A stretch of 64,000 nt of DNA from Salinihabitans flavidus (GTDB lineage: Bacteria > Pseudomonadota > Alphaproteobacteria > Rhodobacterales > Rhodobacteraceae). Every line of letters begins with the position of its first letter. Position 1 is the first letter of the stretch. Positions 55,116-64,000 of this stretch are shown in pieces. A program made the position numbers and the translations under genes. Below the pieces are notes generated by a model. The model did not search any database. It saw only the letters and a program-made list of their open reading frames with translations, and had not been told where the DNA came from. The stretch is from the NCBI RefSeq assembly GCF_900110425.1, contig NZ_FODS01000009.1:1-64000 (forward strand), written 5' to 3'.

Positions 55116-56741
55116 ATGGGCTGGATGCAGGATGAGACCGGACTGGACAGATGCGCGGCCAATTACGTGCCGCTGACACCGCTTTCGGGGCTGGCGCGCG
55201 CGGCGCAGGTGTTTCCCGATCATCCGGCGGTGATCCACGGGGCGCACCGCAAGAGCTATACCGAGTATACCGACCGCTGCACCCGGCTGGCCTCTGCGCT
55301 GGCGGCGGCGGGGGTGGCGCCGGGGGATGTGGTGTCCACGATCCTGCCCAACATCCCCGCGCAGGCCGAGGCGCATTTCGGCGTGCCCGCCTGCGGCGCG
55401 GTGCTCAACGCGATCAACACCCGGCTCGATCCCGGCACCGTGACCTATATCCTCGATCACGGGCAGGCCCGCGTGCTTCTGGTCGACAGCCAGTTCCTCG
55501 ATCTGGCCGAGACGGCGCTGGCGGCGATGGCGGGGCCCGCGCCGGTGCTGATCGAGGTGCCGGACCCGCAGGCGGGGATCGTCGCCTCCGGCAGGCACAT
55601 GACATACGAGGATTTTCTCGCCGCCGCAGACCCGGATTTCGATTGGATCATGCCCGAGGACGAGTGGGAGAGTATCGCGCTCAACTACACCTCGGGCACG
55701 ACGGGGCGGCCCAAAGGCGTGGTGTATCACCACCGCGGCGCCTATCTCAACGCGATGGGACAGGTGATTTCGTGGCGGATGGTGCTGCATCCGGTCTACC
55801 TCACCATCGTGCCGCTGTTTCACTGCAACGGCTGGTGCCACACATGGATGATGCCGATGCTTGGCGGCACGCTTGTCTGTTGCCGCGACATCACCGCGCC
55901 CGCGATCTTCGATGCCATCGCCGATGAGGGGGTCACGCATTTCGGCGGGGCGCCCATCGTGCTCAACGCGCTGGTGAACGCGCCGGAAACAGAGCGCCGC
56001 GCCTTCGATCATGTGGTGGAGGTGTTCACCGCAGGCGCGCCCCCCGCCCGCGCCACGCTCGCGAAGATCGAGCCGATGGGCTTCAACGTCACGCAGGTTT
56101 ACGGGCTGACAGAGGTCTACGGGCCGGCCACCGAATGCACATGGCGCGCCGAGTGGGATCATCTGAAAGGGCCGGAGCGGGCCGCGATCAAGGCGCGGCA
56201 GGGGGTGGCCATGCCCTTCATGGAGCATATCACCGTGATGGATGAGCACATGGGGCAAATCCCGATGGACGGCGAGACGCAGGGCGAGATCATGATGCGC
56301 GGCAACGGGGTGATGAAGGGCTATCTCAAGAACCCGGACGCCACCGCAGAGGCATTCCGGGGCGGCTATTTCCACACCGGCGACATCGCGGTGCAGTTCC
56401 CCGATACCTATGTGCGCATCGCGGATCGGGCCAAGGACATCATCATTTCGGGCGGCGAGAATATCTCCTCGGTGGAGGTGGAGGGCGTGCTCATGGATCA
56501 CCCGGCGGTCAATCTTGCCGCCGTGGTCGCCAAACCGGATGAGAAATGGGGCGAGGTGCCCTGCGCCTTCGTCGAATTGAAATCCGGTGCCGCGGTCGAC
56601 GAGGCCGAGATCATCGGCTTTTCACGCGAGACGCTGGCGGGATTCAAGGCCCCCAAACATGTGGTGTTCGGGGAATTGCCCAAGACATCGACCGGCAAGA
56701 TCCAGAAGTTCGAATTGCGCGACAAGGCCAGAACGCTCTAG
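55116..56741 (+). CDS. AMP-forming acyl-CoA synthetase
   Basis: A 541-residue ANL ligase activating medium/long-chain or 3-methylthiopropionate-like acids. P-loop LNYTSGTTGRPKGVVYHHRG, GYFHTGDIAVQFP, and the C-terminal Lys in LPKTSTGKIQKFELRD are intact. The ending GGENISSVEVEGVLMDHPAV and MMPMLGGTLVCCRDITAP recall DmdB-type methylmercaptopropionate-CoA ligases of DMSP demethylation, but many members share these, so this is only a possibility. The stop shares CTAG with the fliG stop. Confidence 0.9.
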   Translation: MGWMQDETGLDRCAANYVPLTPLSGLARAAQVFPDHPAVIHGAHRKSYTEYTDRCTRLASALAAAGVAPGDVVSTILPNIPAQAEAHFGVPACGAVLNAINTRLDPGTVTYILDHGQARVLLVDSQFLDLAETALAAMAGPAPVLIEVPDPQAGIVASGRHMTYEDFLAAADPDFDWIMPEDEWESIALNYTSGTTGRPKGVVYHHRGAYLNAMGQVISWRMVLHPVYLTIVPLFHCNGWCHTWMMPMLGGTLVCCRDITAPAIFDAIADEGVTHFGGAPIVLNALVNAPETERRAFDHVVEVFTAGAPPARATLAKIEPMGFNVTQVYGLTEVYGPATECTWRAEWDHLKGPERAAIKARQGVAMPFMEHITVMDEHMGQIPMDGETQGEIMMRGNGVMKGYLKNPDATAEAFRGGYFHTGDIAVQFPDTYVRIADRAKDIIISGGENISSVEVEGVLMDHPAVNLAAVVAKPDEKWGEVPCAFVELKSGAAVDEAEIIGFSRETLAGFKAPKHVVFGELPKTSTGKIQKFELRDKARTL

Positions 56742-57793
56742 GTCGGCTCCTCCTCCTCCTCGCGGCGGAGCAACTTGATCTCTCCCGCCGCCTCAAGGGC
56801 GCGCACGGCGGCGATGATGGCGCTCATCGCCGCCTCGCCGTCTTTCGTGGCGATCTGGCCCGCGTCCTGCATGTCCTCGCGCAACTGGTCGGCCATGCGG
56901 GTAGACATGTTGGAGAGGATGAAATTCGTGGCGTCCCCGGCGTCGCCCTCCCGCGCGGCGGCCAGCGCATTGATCAGCGTGGCCTGATCCACCTCGCGCA
57001 CGATCCGGGGCACGTCACGCGGGTCGATCCGCTCGGGAATATGCTCATAGGTGAAGATGGCCCGGCGCACGCGGCTTGCAAACTCCGCGTCGGTTTCATC
57101 CAGCCCGGTGAGCACATCGTCGCGCGTCATCGACTGCGAATAGTTCAGGATTTCCCCCACCCGTTCCACCGGCTCTGCGTCGAAGGCGCGGGGCGCGCGG
57201 TCGTCAAGCTGCATCGCCAGCGACAGGCCGATCCGGTCCACCGCCTCGGGCGTGACCGACCCGGTGAGCGAGATCGCATAAGTGATGCGGCGGGCCTGCT
57301 CTCCCGGCAGCGCGCCCAGAAGCTCCGCCGCGCGGGTCACGTCGAGCATCGACAGGATGACGGCGGCCACTTCGGTGCTTTCACCCTCGATCATCGGCAG
57401 AATCTGCTTGACCGGAAGCGCCCGGATCCGCTGCCACGGATCGCCGGCCTGCCGCACCCCCGCCTCCTTGCGCAGGCGGGCGGCGGTCATCGGGCTGATC
57501 CGCCCCTCCAGTGCGTTGAGCGCCCCGGCGATGCCGCGCGGAAAGGACAGGCCGATACCCTCCAGCTCCGCGGCGAATTCCATGACAACGGCCGTGAGCG
57601 TGTCGCGGTCGACATAGCGCATCGCGCCCATCTGCTGCGTCAGCACCCCCTGCAATTCGTCGGGCAGTTCGGTCAGGGCCACATCGGCCCCTTCATTGAG
57701 AAGAAAGCGCACGATGATGGCCGCCTTCTGTCTGCGGCTCAGACGGGCGGGCGCGGGCGGCGGCAATTGCGCCAGCGGTGACATATCGCTCAT
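56738..57793 (-). CDS. fliG: Flagellar motor switch protein FliG
   Basis: A 351-residue rotor protein with N-terminal FliF-binding (KAAIIVRFLLNEGADVALTE), middle and C-terminal torque domains; the charged ridge and the EHIPERIDPRDVPRIVREVD hinge are present. It has an acidic last stretch, E-E-E-E-E-P-T. It stands alone with no flagellar neighbours, so it may be a lone copy or the genome's only fliG outside the cluster. It converges on the acyl-CoA synthetase with a shared four-base end. Confidence 0.88.
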   Translation of the reverse strand: MSDMSPLAQLPPPAPARLSRRQKAAIIVRFLLNEGADVALTELPDELQGVLTQQMGAMRYVDRDTLTAVVMEFAAELEGIGLSFPRGIAGALNALEGRISPMTAARLRKEAGVRQAGDPWQRIRALPVKQILPMIEGESTEVAAVILSMLDVTRAAELLGALPGEQARRITYAISLTGSVTPEAVDRIGLSLAMQLDDRAPRAFDAEPVERVGEILNYSQSMTRDDVLTGLDETDAEFASRVRRAIFTYEHIPERIDPRDVPRIVREVDQATLINALAAAREGDAGDATNFILSNMSTRMADQLREDMQDAGQIATKDGEAAMSAIIAAVRALEAAGEIKLLRREEEEEPT

Positions 57794-58061
57794 CCCAAGG
57801 GCTCCGGTCAGGTTTGAACCAGATAATCACCCAAGGGTGAAGAAAACCTCAAAACCAATGGTCAAACACAGGCCCGGTGCCGCGTGGGTCCGGTGTTGCC
57901 TTTGAGGGAACGTAGAGGCTGACCCCAATGCGCGGAATCTAGGCGCGGCACGCGCCGCCCGGCGGCCGGGCGCTGCGCGGCTCTACGCATGGCAGGCCGG
58001 ATCACCATCGGCCCGCGCCCTTAAAGCGCGCGACCCGCCCCCCTTCGACCGGGTGTCGGAA

Positions 58062-58223
58062 TCAGCTTGTGGCCTGCTTCACGCACACGCCGGTCTCTTC
58101 ATCCAGCACCATGCCCTCGGCGCAGCTCATCGCCTGATTCTGGTGCCAGCTGCACCCGGCGGCGGCAAGGGTCGGGGCGGCCAGCAGGGCCAGACTCGCC
58201 ATGATAACGCGCAGTTTCATCAT
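58062..58223 (-). CDS. Small secreted cysteine-containing protein
   Basis: A 53-residue protein with a signal peptide (MKLRVIMASLALLAAPTLAAA) and a mature part with three cysteines (GCSWHQNQAMSCAEGMVLDE then TGVCVK), like short periplasmic chitin-binding-type peptides seen in Rhodobacteraceae next to purB. Two ATGs at 58223 and 58220 follow GGGAGAG. Function unknown. Confidence 0.75.
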   Translation of the reverse strand: MMKLRVIMASLALLAAPTLAAAGCSWHQNQAMSCAEGMVLDEETGVCVKQATS

Positions 58224-58296
58224 ACTCTCCCAGACTGTTACGCAAGGAAAGGATAGCACAAACGCGCCGCGCGCCAAAATCACAAAGCCTCGCGGC

Positions 58297-59601
<1,305 letters not shown>

Positions 59602-59784
59602 CTCTTGGCCTCTGCATGTCGCGATTGCGGTTGCGCGCGGGTGTAGACCGGCGCGGCGCGCAGGGCAAGGCGACATGGCGGCGCAATTCGCGCGGCGCAT
59701 GGCCGGTTTGCCCCGCTGGCCCTTTCCCCGCCCCGGATCTATGTTAGGGTCGGATCCATAAGACCGCCGCAAGGGAATACCAGC

Positions 59785-60735
59785 GTGAGAGACCTCAACA
59801 TCCCCCAACAGCGCCACCCCGAAAAGGCGCACCGCCCCGACAATGCGCAGCCGAAGAAACCGGACTGGATTCGCGTCAAGGCACCCTCGGGCAAGGGATA
59901 TAACGCCACCCGCAAGATCATGCGCGACAACAATCTCGTGACGGTCTGCGAGGAGGCGGGATGCCCCAACGCCGGCGAATGCTGGAGCCAGGGCCACGCC
60001 ACCATGATGATCATGGGCGATATCTGCACGCGCGGCTGCACCTTCTGCAACATCGCCACCGGACGGCCCGAAACGCTCGACGTGTTCGAGCCGGGGCGCG
60101 TGGCCGACGCGGTGCAGAAACTGGGGCTGAACCACGTGGTGATCACCTCCGTCGACCGGGACGATCTGGACGATGGCGGCGCGGAGCATTTCGCGCAGAC
60201 GATCCGCGCCATCCGCCATCGCAGCCCCGGAACGACCATCGAGATCCTGACGCCCGATTTCCTCAAATGCGCCCCCGAGGTGCTGGAGGTGGTGGTCGCC
60301 GCCAAACCGGATGTGTTCAACCACAACCTCGAAACGGTCCCGCATCTCTACCCGTCCGTCCGCCCCGGCGCGCGCTATTTCCATTCGCTACGCCTGCTGC
60401 AACGGGTCAAGGAGATCGACCCGACGGTGTTCACCAAGTCGGGGATCATGGTCGGGCTTGGCGAGGACCGGCAATCGGTGCTTCAGGTAATGGACGACAT
60501 GCGCGCGGCCAATGTCGATTTCCTGACCATCGGGCAATATCTGCAACCCACGCCCAAGCATCACGCTGTGGATCGCTTCGTGCATCCCGATGAATTCGCG
60601 TCCTACGAAAAATCGGCCTATGGCAAGGGCTTCCTGATGGTCTCTGCCACGCCGCTGACGCGGTCGAGCTATCACGCGGGGGATGATTTCGCCAAGCTGC
60701 GGGAAAACCGGCTCAAACGGCTCGGCATCGCCTGA
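59785..60735 (+). CDS. lipA: Lipoyl synthase
   Basis: A 316-residue radical-SAM enzyme inserting two sulfurs into octanoyl groups. Auxiliary cluster Cys residues are in [17 protein letters not shown], the radical-SAM triad in [13 protein letters not shown], and the late R-S-S-Y-H motif in [11 protein letters not shown]. It starts at GTG 59785. Normal length; no lipB beside it. Confidence 0.97.
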   Translation: MRDLNIPQQRHPEKAHRPDNAQPKKPDWIRVKAPSGKGYNATRKIMRDNNLVTVCEEAGCPNAGECWSQGHATMMIMGDICTRGCTFCNIATGRPETLDVFEPGRVADAVQKLGLNHVVITSVDRDDLDDGGAEHFAQTIRAIRHRSPGTTIEILTPDFLKCAPEVLEVVVAAKPDVFNHNLETVPHLYPSVRPGARYFHSLRLLQRVKEIDPTVFTKSGIMVGLGEDRQSVLQVMDDMRAANVDFLTIGQYLQPTPKHHAVDRFVHPDEFASYEKSAYGKGFLMVSATPLTRSSYHAGDDFAKLRENRLKRLGIA

Positions 60736-60810
60736 GCGGCACGCCGGGGCGGTTTACTCCGCCCGCCGGGGCGGCTAACAGGGTCGGGCCCCTGCCCCGG
60801 TGAACGCCTC

Positions 60811-61677
60811 ATGTCCCGTTTCCAAGCTCTCTCTCCGGCCTCGCGCGCGATCGTGCTGATGATCGCGGCGATCTTCTGTTTCACGGCGATGGACGCGACC
60901 GCCAAGGCGCTGACCCCGCGCGTGGGTCTGGTGCCGACACTCTGGGCACGCTACGCGGGCCAGACGCTTGTGGTGCTGGTGATGGTGGCGCACCGGATGC
61001 CCGGCATCCTCAAGACCCGCTATCCGAAGTTGCAGGCAATGCGCTCTGCCTTTCTTCTGGTGGCGACGGGCTGTTTCTTTGTCGGGATCGCCAATATCGG
61101 GCTGGCGCAGGCGACGGCGATCATGGATGTGAACCCGGTTCTGATCACCCTCGGCGCGGCGCTGTTCCTCAAAGAGCGGCTGGGCCCCCGACGGCTCTTC
61201 GGAATCGTGGCGGCGCTGATCGGGGCGATGATCGTGATCCGCCCCGGCGGCGATGTCTTCTCACCCTATGCCATTTTTCCGCTTGTCGCGGCGGCCTGCT
61301 ACTCCGGCTATGCGCTGGCCACGCGCTTCGTGGGCCGGGACGAGGATGTGTGGACCTCGCTTCTTTATACCGGGCTGTTCGGGTCCGTGGTGCTGAGCAT
61401 TCTGCTGCCTGGCGCATGGGTGCGCCCGGATGCGCAATCGCTGGCGCTCATGGGCACCTTGATTCTCTTCGGCACTCTGTCGCAGCTATTGCTCATCAAG
61501 GCGCTGTCACAGGGGGAGGCGGGGCTGATCGCGCCCTTCGCCTATGCTGGGCTGATCTTCGCGTCGATCTGGGGCATGATCTTCTTCGATGAATTTCCCG
61601 ACCTCTGGACCATCATCGGCGCGCTTGTGATCGCGGGGGCCGGGATTTATGTCTGGCACCGCGAAACGCGGGCATGA
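60811..61677 (+). CDS. EamA/DMT-family transporter
   Basis: A 288-residue membrane protein with ten hydrophobic segments in two EamA repeats (halves split near residue 145). Cargo unknown. It is followed 10 bp later by an acyltransferase gene, possibly one transcript. Confidence 0.88.
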   Translation: MSRFQALSPASRAIVLMIAAIFCFTAMDATAKALTPRVGLVPTLWARYAGQTLVVLVMVAHRMPGILKTRYPKLQAMRSAFLLVATGCFFVGIANIGLAQATAIMDVNPVLITLGAALFLKERLGPRRLFGIVAALIGAMIVIRPGGDVFSPYAIFPLVAAACYSGYALATRFVGRDEDVWTSLLYTGLFGSVVLSILLPGAWVRPDAQSLALMGTLILFGTLSQLLLIKALSQGEAGLIAPFAYAGLIFASIWGMIFFDEFPDLWTIIGALVIAGAGIYVWHRETRA

Positions 61678-61687
61678 GGGCGCGGAT

Positions 61688-62611
61688 ATGACGGCACCGG
61701 AACCGGGGCGCGGGGGCCTTCGGGACATCGTGATGAACGCCGCCCTCGGCGGGGCGATCCGGATCGCCCTTATGATCCCCTACCGCGCGCGGGTGCGCGC
61801 CTTCGGGTGGCTGACCAGCCGCGTCATCGCGCCGCTGGCCGGGCATCCGCAACGCATCCGCGCCAATCTCGCCCATGCCTGGCCCGACCTGCCCGAGTCG
61901 GAGGTGCGCCGCCTGTGTCGGGACGTGCCCGACAATATCGGACGCACCATGATCGAGATCTATTCCGGCGAGGCGTTCTCCCGCCATATTGCCGCAACGG
62001 TCACCCCGCGCGGGCCGGGTATGGCCGCGCTCGACGCGGCACAGCAGGCCGGGCGCCCGGTCATCCTCGTGTCGGGGCATTTCGGCAATTACGACGCCGT
62101 CCGCGTGATCGTCGCCCGGCGCGGGTATCGCATCGGCGGGCTTTACCGTCCGCTCAACAATCCGCTTTTCAACGCTCACTACCTGCGCGCGATGGAGCGG
62201 ATCGCCACGCCGGTGTTCCCGCGCGGGCGGCGCGGGCTGGCGCAGATGGTAAAATTCCTGCGCGCGGGCAATACCATCGCGCTTCTGGTCGATCAGTACT
62301 ACAACGGCACGGTGCTGGAATTTTTCGGCAAGCCCGCCCCGTCGGCCATTTCCGCCGCCGAGATGGCGCTCAAATACGACGCGCTTCTGGTGCCGACCTA
62401 TGCCATCCGGCAGCCTGACGGGCTGAGCTTCGACGTGGTGGTGGAAGAGCCGGTGCCCCCGTCCGATCCGGTCACGATGATGCAGGCGGTCGCCGACAGC
62501 CTTGAGGCTCGGGTGCGCGCCCACCCCGGACAATGGCTCTGGGTGCATCGGCGGTGGAAGCCGGAACTGGCGGGCCGCGACGTGCGCGCCGAAACGGACG
62601 CGCCCTGCTGA
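61688..62611 (+). CDS. LpxL/HtrB-type lysophospholipid or lipid A acyltransferase
   Basis: A 307-residue membrane-associated acyltransferase with one N-terminal hydrophobic stretch and the catalytic HX4D motif GHFGNYDAV. VDQYYNG and MALKYDALLVPTYA fit the late acyltransferase family. It may add secondary acyl chains to lipid A. The frame opens at 61649; ATG 61688 is used. Confidence 0.87.
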   Translation: MTAPEPGRGGLRDIVMNAALGGAIRIALMIPYRARVRAFGWLTSRVIAPLAGHPQRIRANLAHAWPDLPESEVRRLCRDVPDNIGRTMIEIYSGEAFSRHIAATVTPRGPGMAALDAAQQAGRPVILVSGHFGNYDAVRVIVARRGYRIGGLYRPLNNPLFNAHYLRAMERIATPVFPRGRRGLAQMVKFLRAGNTIALLVDQYYNGTVLEFFGKPAPSAISAAEMALKYDALLVPTYAIRQPDGLSFDVVVEEPVPPSDPVTMMQAVADSLEARVRAHPGQWLWVHRRWKPELAGRDVRAETDAPC

Positions 62612-62627
62612 CCCTTTCCGGTGGTGC

Positions 62628-63344
62628 TCAGTCCAACCGGACCGCCGCCTCGATCGGTCCGTGGGTGGCATGCTGCACGAGAAGAACCAGCGGCCCCTCA
62701 CCCGTCACAGGCGCGGAAAAGCCCCCGCTCTTGCGGGCGTTCCACTTGCCCAGCACCTGCCACTCGGTGACGACATTGGCATAATCCAGCGTGCGGCCCG
62801 CGTTCTCGCCGCTCTTGATCTCCACCGTGCGGTGCGGCTCATAGCGCACCAGATGCACCAGCATCGACTTGTCCATCGGCGGATCGCATTTCAGCGTTAT
62901 GTTGAGTTGCCCGCCCTCGCGCGTCGCGGTGATCCGCACCGGACCATCGACCGCGGCATGGGCGCGGATCATCTTGTTCACATCCTCGGGTTTCGTGCCG
63001 ACGACCCGCTCGCGCCCGTTCACGATCATCTGCGGTGTATAGACAGAGCGTTGCCCCGCCGCGCGGGCATAATCCTTCTGCCGCGCACTGAAGTCCGGGC
63101 TGGCGAACTGGTCCTTCCAGCCGATGTAGTCCCAGTAGTCCACATGCAGCCCCAGCGCGATCACATCGTCGCGCGTGGCCAGCTCCTGCGCAAAGAACGC
63201 ATCCGCCGGCGGGCAGGAGGAACAGCCCTGCGACGTGAACAGTTCCACCACCACCGGACGCTCGTCCGCCAGCGCGACCCCACCCCCCGCGAGACAGGCG
63301 GCAAGGGCAAGCAGTCGGAACGGGCGGAGCGGAGGGGCGGGCAT
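62628..63344 (-). CDS. DUF1223 periplasmic thioredoxin-like protein
   Basis: A 238-residue secreted protein with a signal peptide (to about residue 27, GGGVALA) and the DUF1223 motif VELFTSQGCSSCPPADAFF with a C-S-S-C active site, followed by LHVDYWDYIGWKD. It is probably a periplasmic redox protein. The start is the ATG at 63344; a TTG precedes it. Confidence 0.87.
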   Translation of the reverse strand: MPAPPLRPFRLLALAACLAGGGVALADERPVVVELFTSQGCSSCPPADAFFAQELATRDDVIALGLHVDYWDYIGWKDQFASPDFSARQKDYARAAGQRSVYTPQMIVNGRERVVGTKPEDVNKMIRAHAAVDGPVRITATREGGQLNITLKCDPPMDKSMLVHLVRYEPHRTVEIKSGENAGRTLDYANVVTEWQVLGKWNARKSGGFSAPVTGEGPLVLLVQHATHGPIEAAVRLD

Positions 63345-63553
63345 CAAGGGTCACCTTTGCGGACGTTGTCTGATCCCTGTTTCTAGGCAGACGGCGCGGA
63401 AATGGCCAATCAATCATTTGCGAGAGGGAGTGATCGCTCAAAACTGTGTGCAATGGTATACATAAATTACCATCCCCCCTTGATCGCACCCGTGGTATGG
63501 GTCAAAAGCACCCCCAGCAACACCCCTTACAGCTTCACCGAAGGGAGGCCAGA

Positions 63554-64000
63554 ATGCCCATCACTGTCGGACATGATACCGCCAAGACCCGCAAGACGCT
63601 CAGCGTCGGCGGCAAATCCATCGCCTATTACTCCATCCCCGCCGCCGAGGCCGCAGGGCTGGGCGATTTCTCCAGGCTTCCCGTCGCACTCAAGGTCGTG
63701 CTGGAGAACATGTTGCGTTTCGAGGATGGCAAGACCGTGGACCTCGACGACATCCGGGCGTTCGCGGACTGGGCCAAGAACGGCGGCAAGGGAAACCGGG
63801 AGCTGGCCTATCGCCCCGCCCGCGTGCTGATGCAGGATTTCACCGGCGTGCCGGCGGTGGTCGATCTGGCCGCGATGCGCGACGGGATCAAGGCGCTTGG
63901 CGGCGACGCGCAGAAGATCAACCCGCTCAACCCGGTCGATCTTGTGATCGACCATTCAGTGATGATCGACGAATTCGGCAACCCGCGCGCCTTCCAGATG
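63554..64000 (+). CDS. acnA: Aconitate hydratase, 5' part (cut by window end)
   Basis: An open frame from ATG 63554 to the window end, 149 codons. The start PITVGHDTAKTRKTLSVGGK and RPARVLMQDFTGVPAVVDLA with NPLNPVDLVIDHSVMIDE are typical of AcnA. The Fe-S Cys residues would lie beyond the window. It catalyses citrate-isocitrate conversion in the TCA cycle. GGGAGG lies eight bases before the start. Confidence 0.95.
   Translation, partial: MPITVGHDTAKTRKTLSVGGKSIAYYSIPAAEAAGLGDFSRLPVALKVVLENMLRFEDGKTVDLDDIRAFADWAKNGGKGNRELAYRPARVLMQDFTGVPAVVDLAAMRDGIKALGGDAQKINPLNPVDLVIDHSVMIDEFGNPRAFQM

Noticed and set aside
55053-56501. 482-codon frame antisense to the acyl-CoA synthetase
   Set aside because: Shadow of a gene with intact ANL motifs.
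61613-62701. 362-codon frame antisense to the LpxL-type gene
   Set aside because: Shadow; the plus-strand gene has HX4D and correct length.

Overview
The window reads as chromosomal DNA of a marine alphaproteobacterium of the Rhodobacteraceae/Roseobacter group. This rests on gene content and order (glnB-glnA beside a DddL-type DMSP lyase, a purB-lipA neighbourhood, HODM/DUF3445, a Hint-domain protein, TRAP and Liv transporters) and on the high-GC, alphaproteobacterial look of the proteins. It is inference from sequence; no database search was possible.

The window has two halves that meet at a tRNA-Val(UAC) gene near 42.7 kb with a tyrosine recombinase beside its 3' end. The left half (1-42.7 kb) is accessory in character: self-contained cassettes separated by gene-poor DNA with IS relics and repeated intergenic sequences. 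In order: a HEPN-like protein; a TRAP transporter-ferredoxin-P450 set with a divergent MarR regulator and a perfect palindrome between them; two LysE exporters with a DapA-family lyase and a divergent ArgP-like regulator; a DUF6152/membrane protein pair; a five-PAS hybrid histidine kinase, one of whose PAS domains is LOV-like but lacks the photoactive cysteine; an IS3 relic; a BLUF photoreceptor; a winged-helix/TPR regulator divergent from a cupin-CysK-like-PLP decarboxylase operon; a heme oxygenase-bacteriophytochrome (GGDEF-EAL) operon; a ten-gene Liv transporter/acyl-CoA catabolism operon; a stretch of decayed genes (DUF6880, GlxA-type, ISL3 transposase); an XRE regulator plus a 47-residue protein divergent from a GSU2403-type nucleotidyltransferase; and the integrase.

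The right half (42.7-64 kb) is mostly ordinary, higher-GC core genome: glutaryl-CoA dehydrogenase with its LysR regulator, tRNA-Leu(UAG), NAD(P)HX repair enzyme, glnB-glnA with an NtrC-like site upstream and a strong hairpin downstream, a DMSP lyase, a pseudouridine synthase, HODM-like protein, hydrolase-OsmC fusion, MobA-like nucleotidyltransferase, Hint protein, sulfotransferase, acyl-CoA synthetase, an isolated fliG, purB, lipA, an EamA transporter, an LpxL-type acyltransferase, a DUF1223 protein and the 5' part of acnA cut by the window end.

Functional themes: light sensing (BLUF, Cys-less LOV-like kinase, bacteriophytochrome with its own chromophore-making heme oxygenase) lies within 14 kb and ends in c-di-GMP and phosphorelay outputs. 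Uptake-plus-catabolism cassettes (TRAP/P450, Liv/acyl-CoA dehydrogenases) carry their own regulators and visible operators. Two repeat families (R1, three copies; R2, two copies) sit between the cassettes. The best candidates for something undescribed are the XRE/small protein/nucleotidyltransferase locus with its 12-bp perfect operator, the cupin-CysK-decarboxylase operon, and the repeat-bounded photoreceptor segment.
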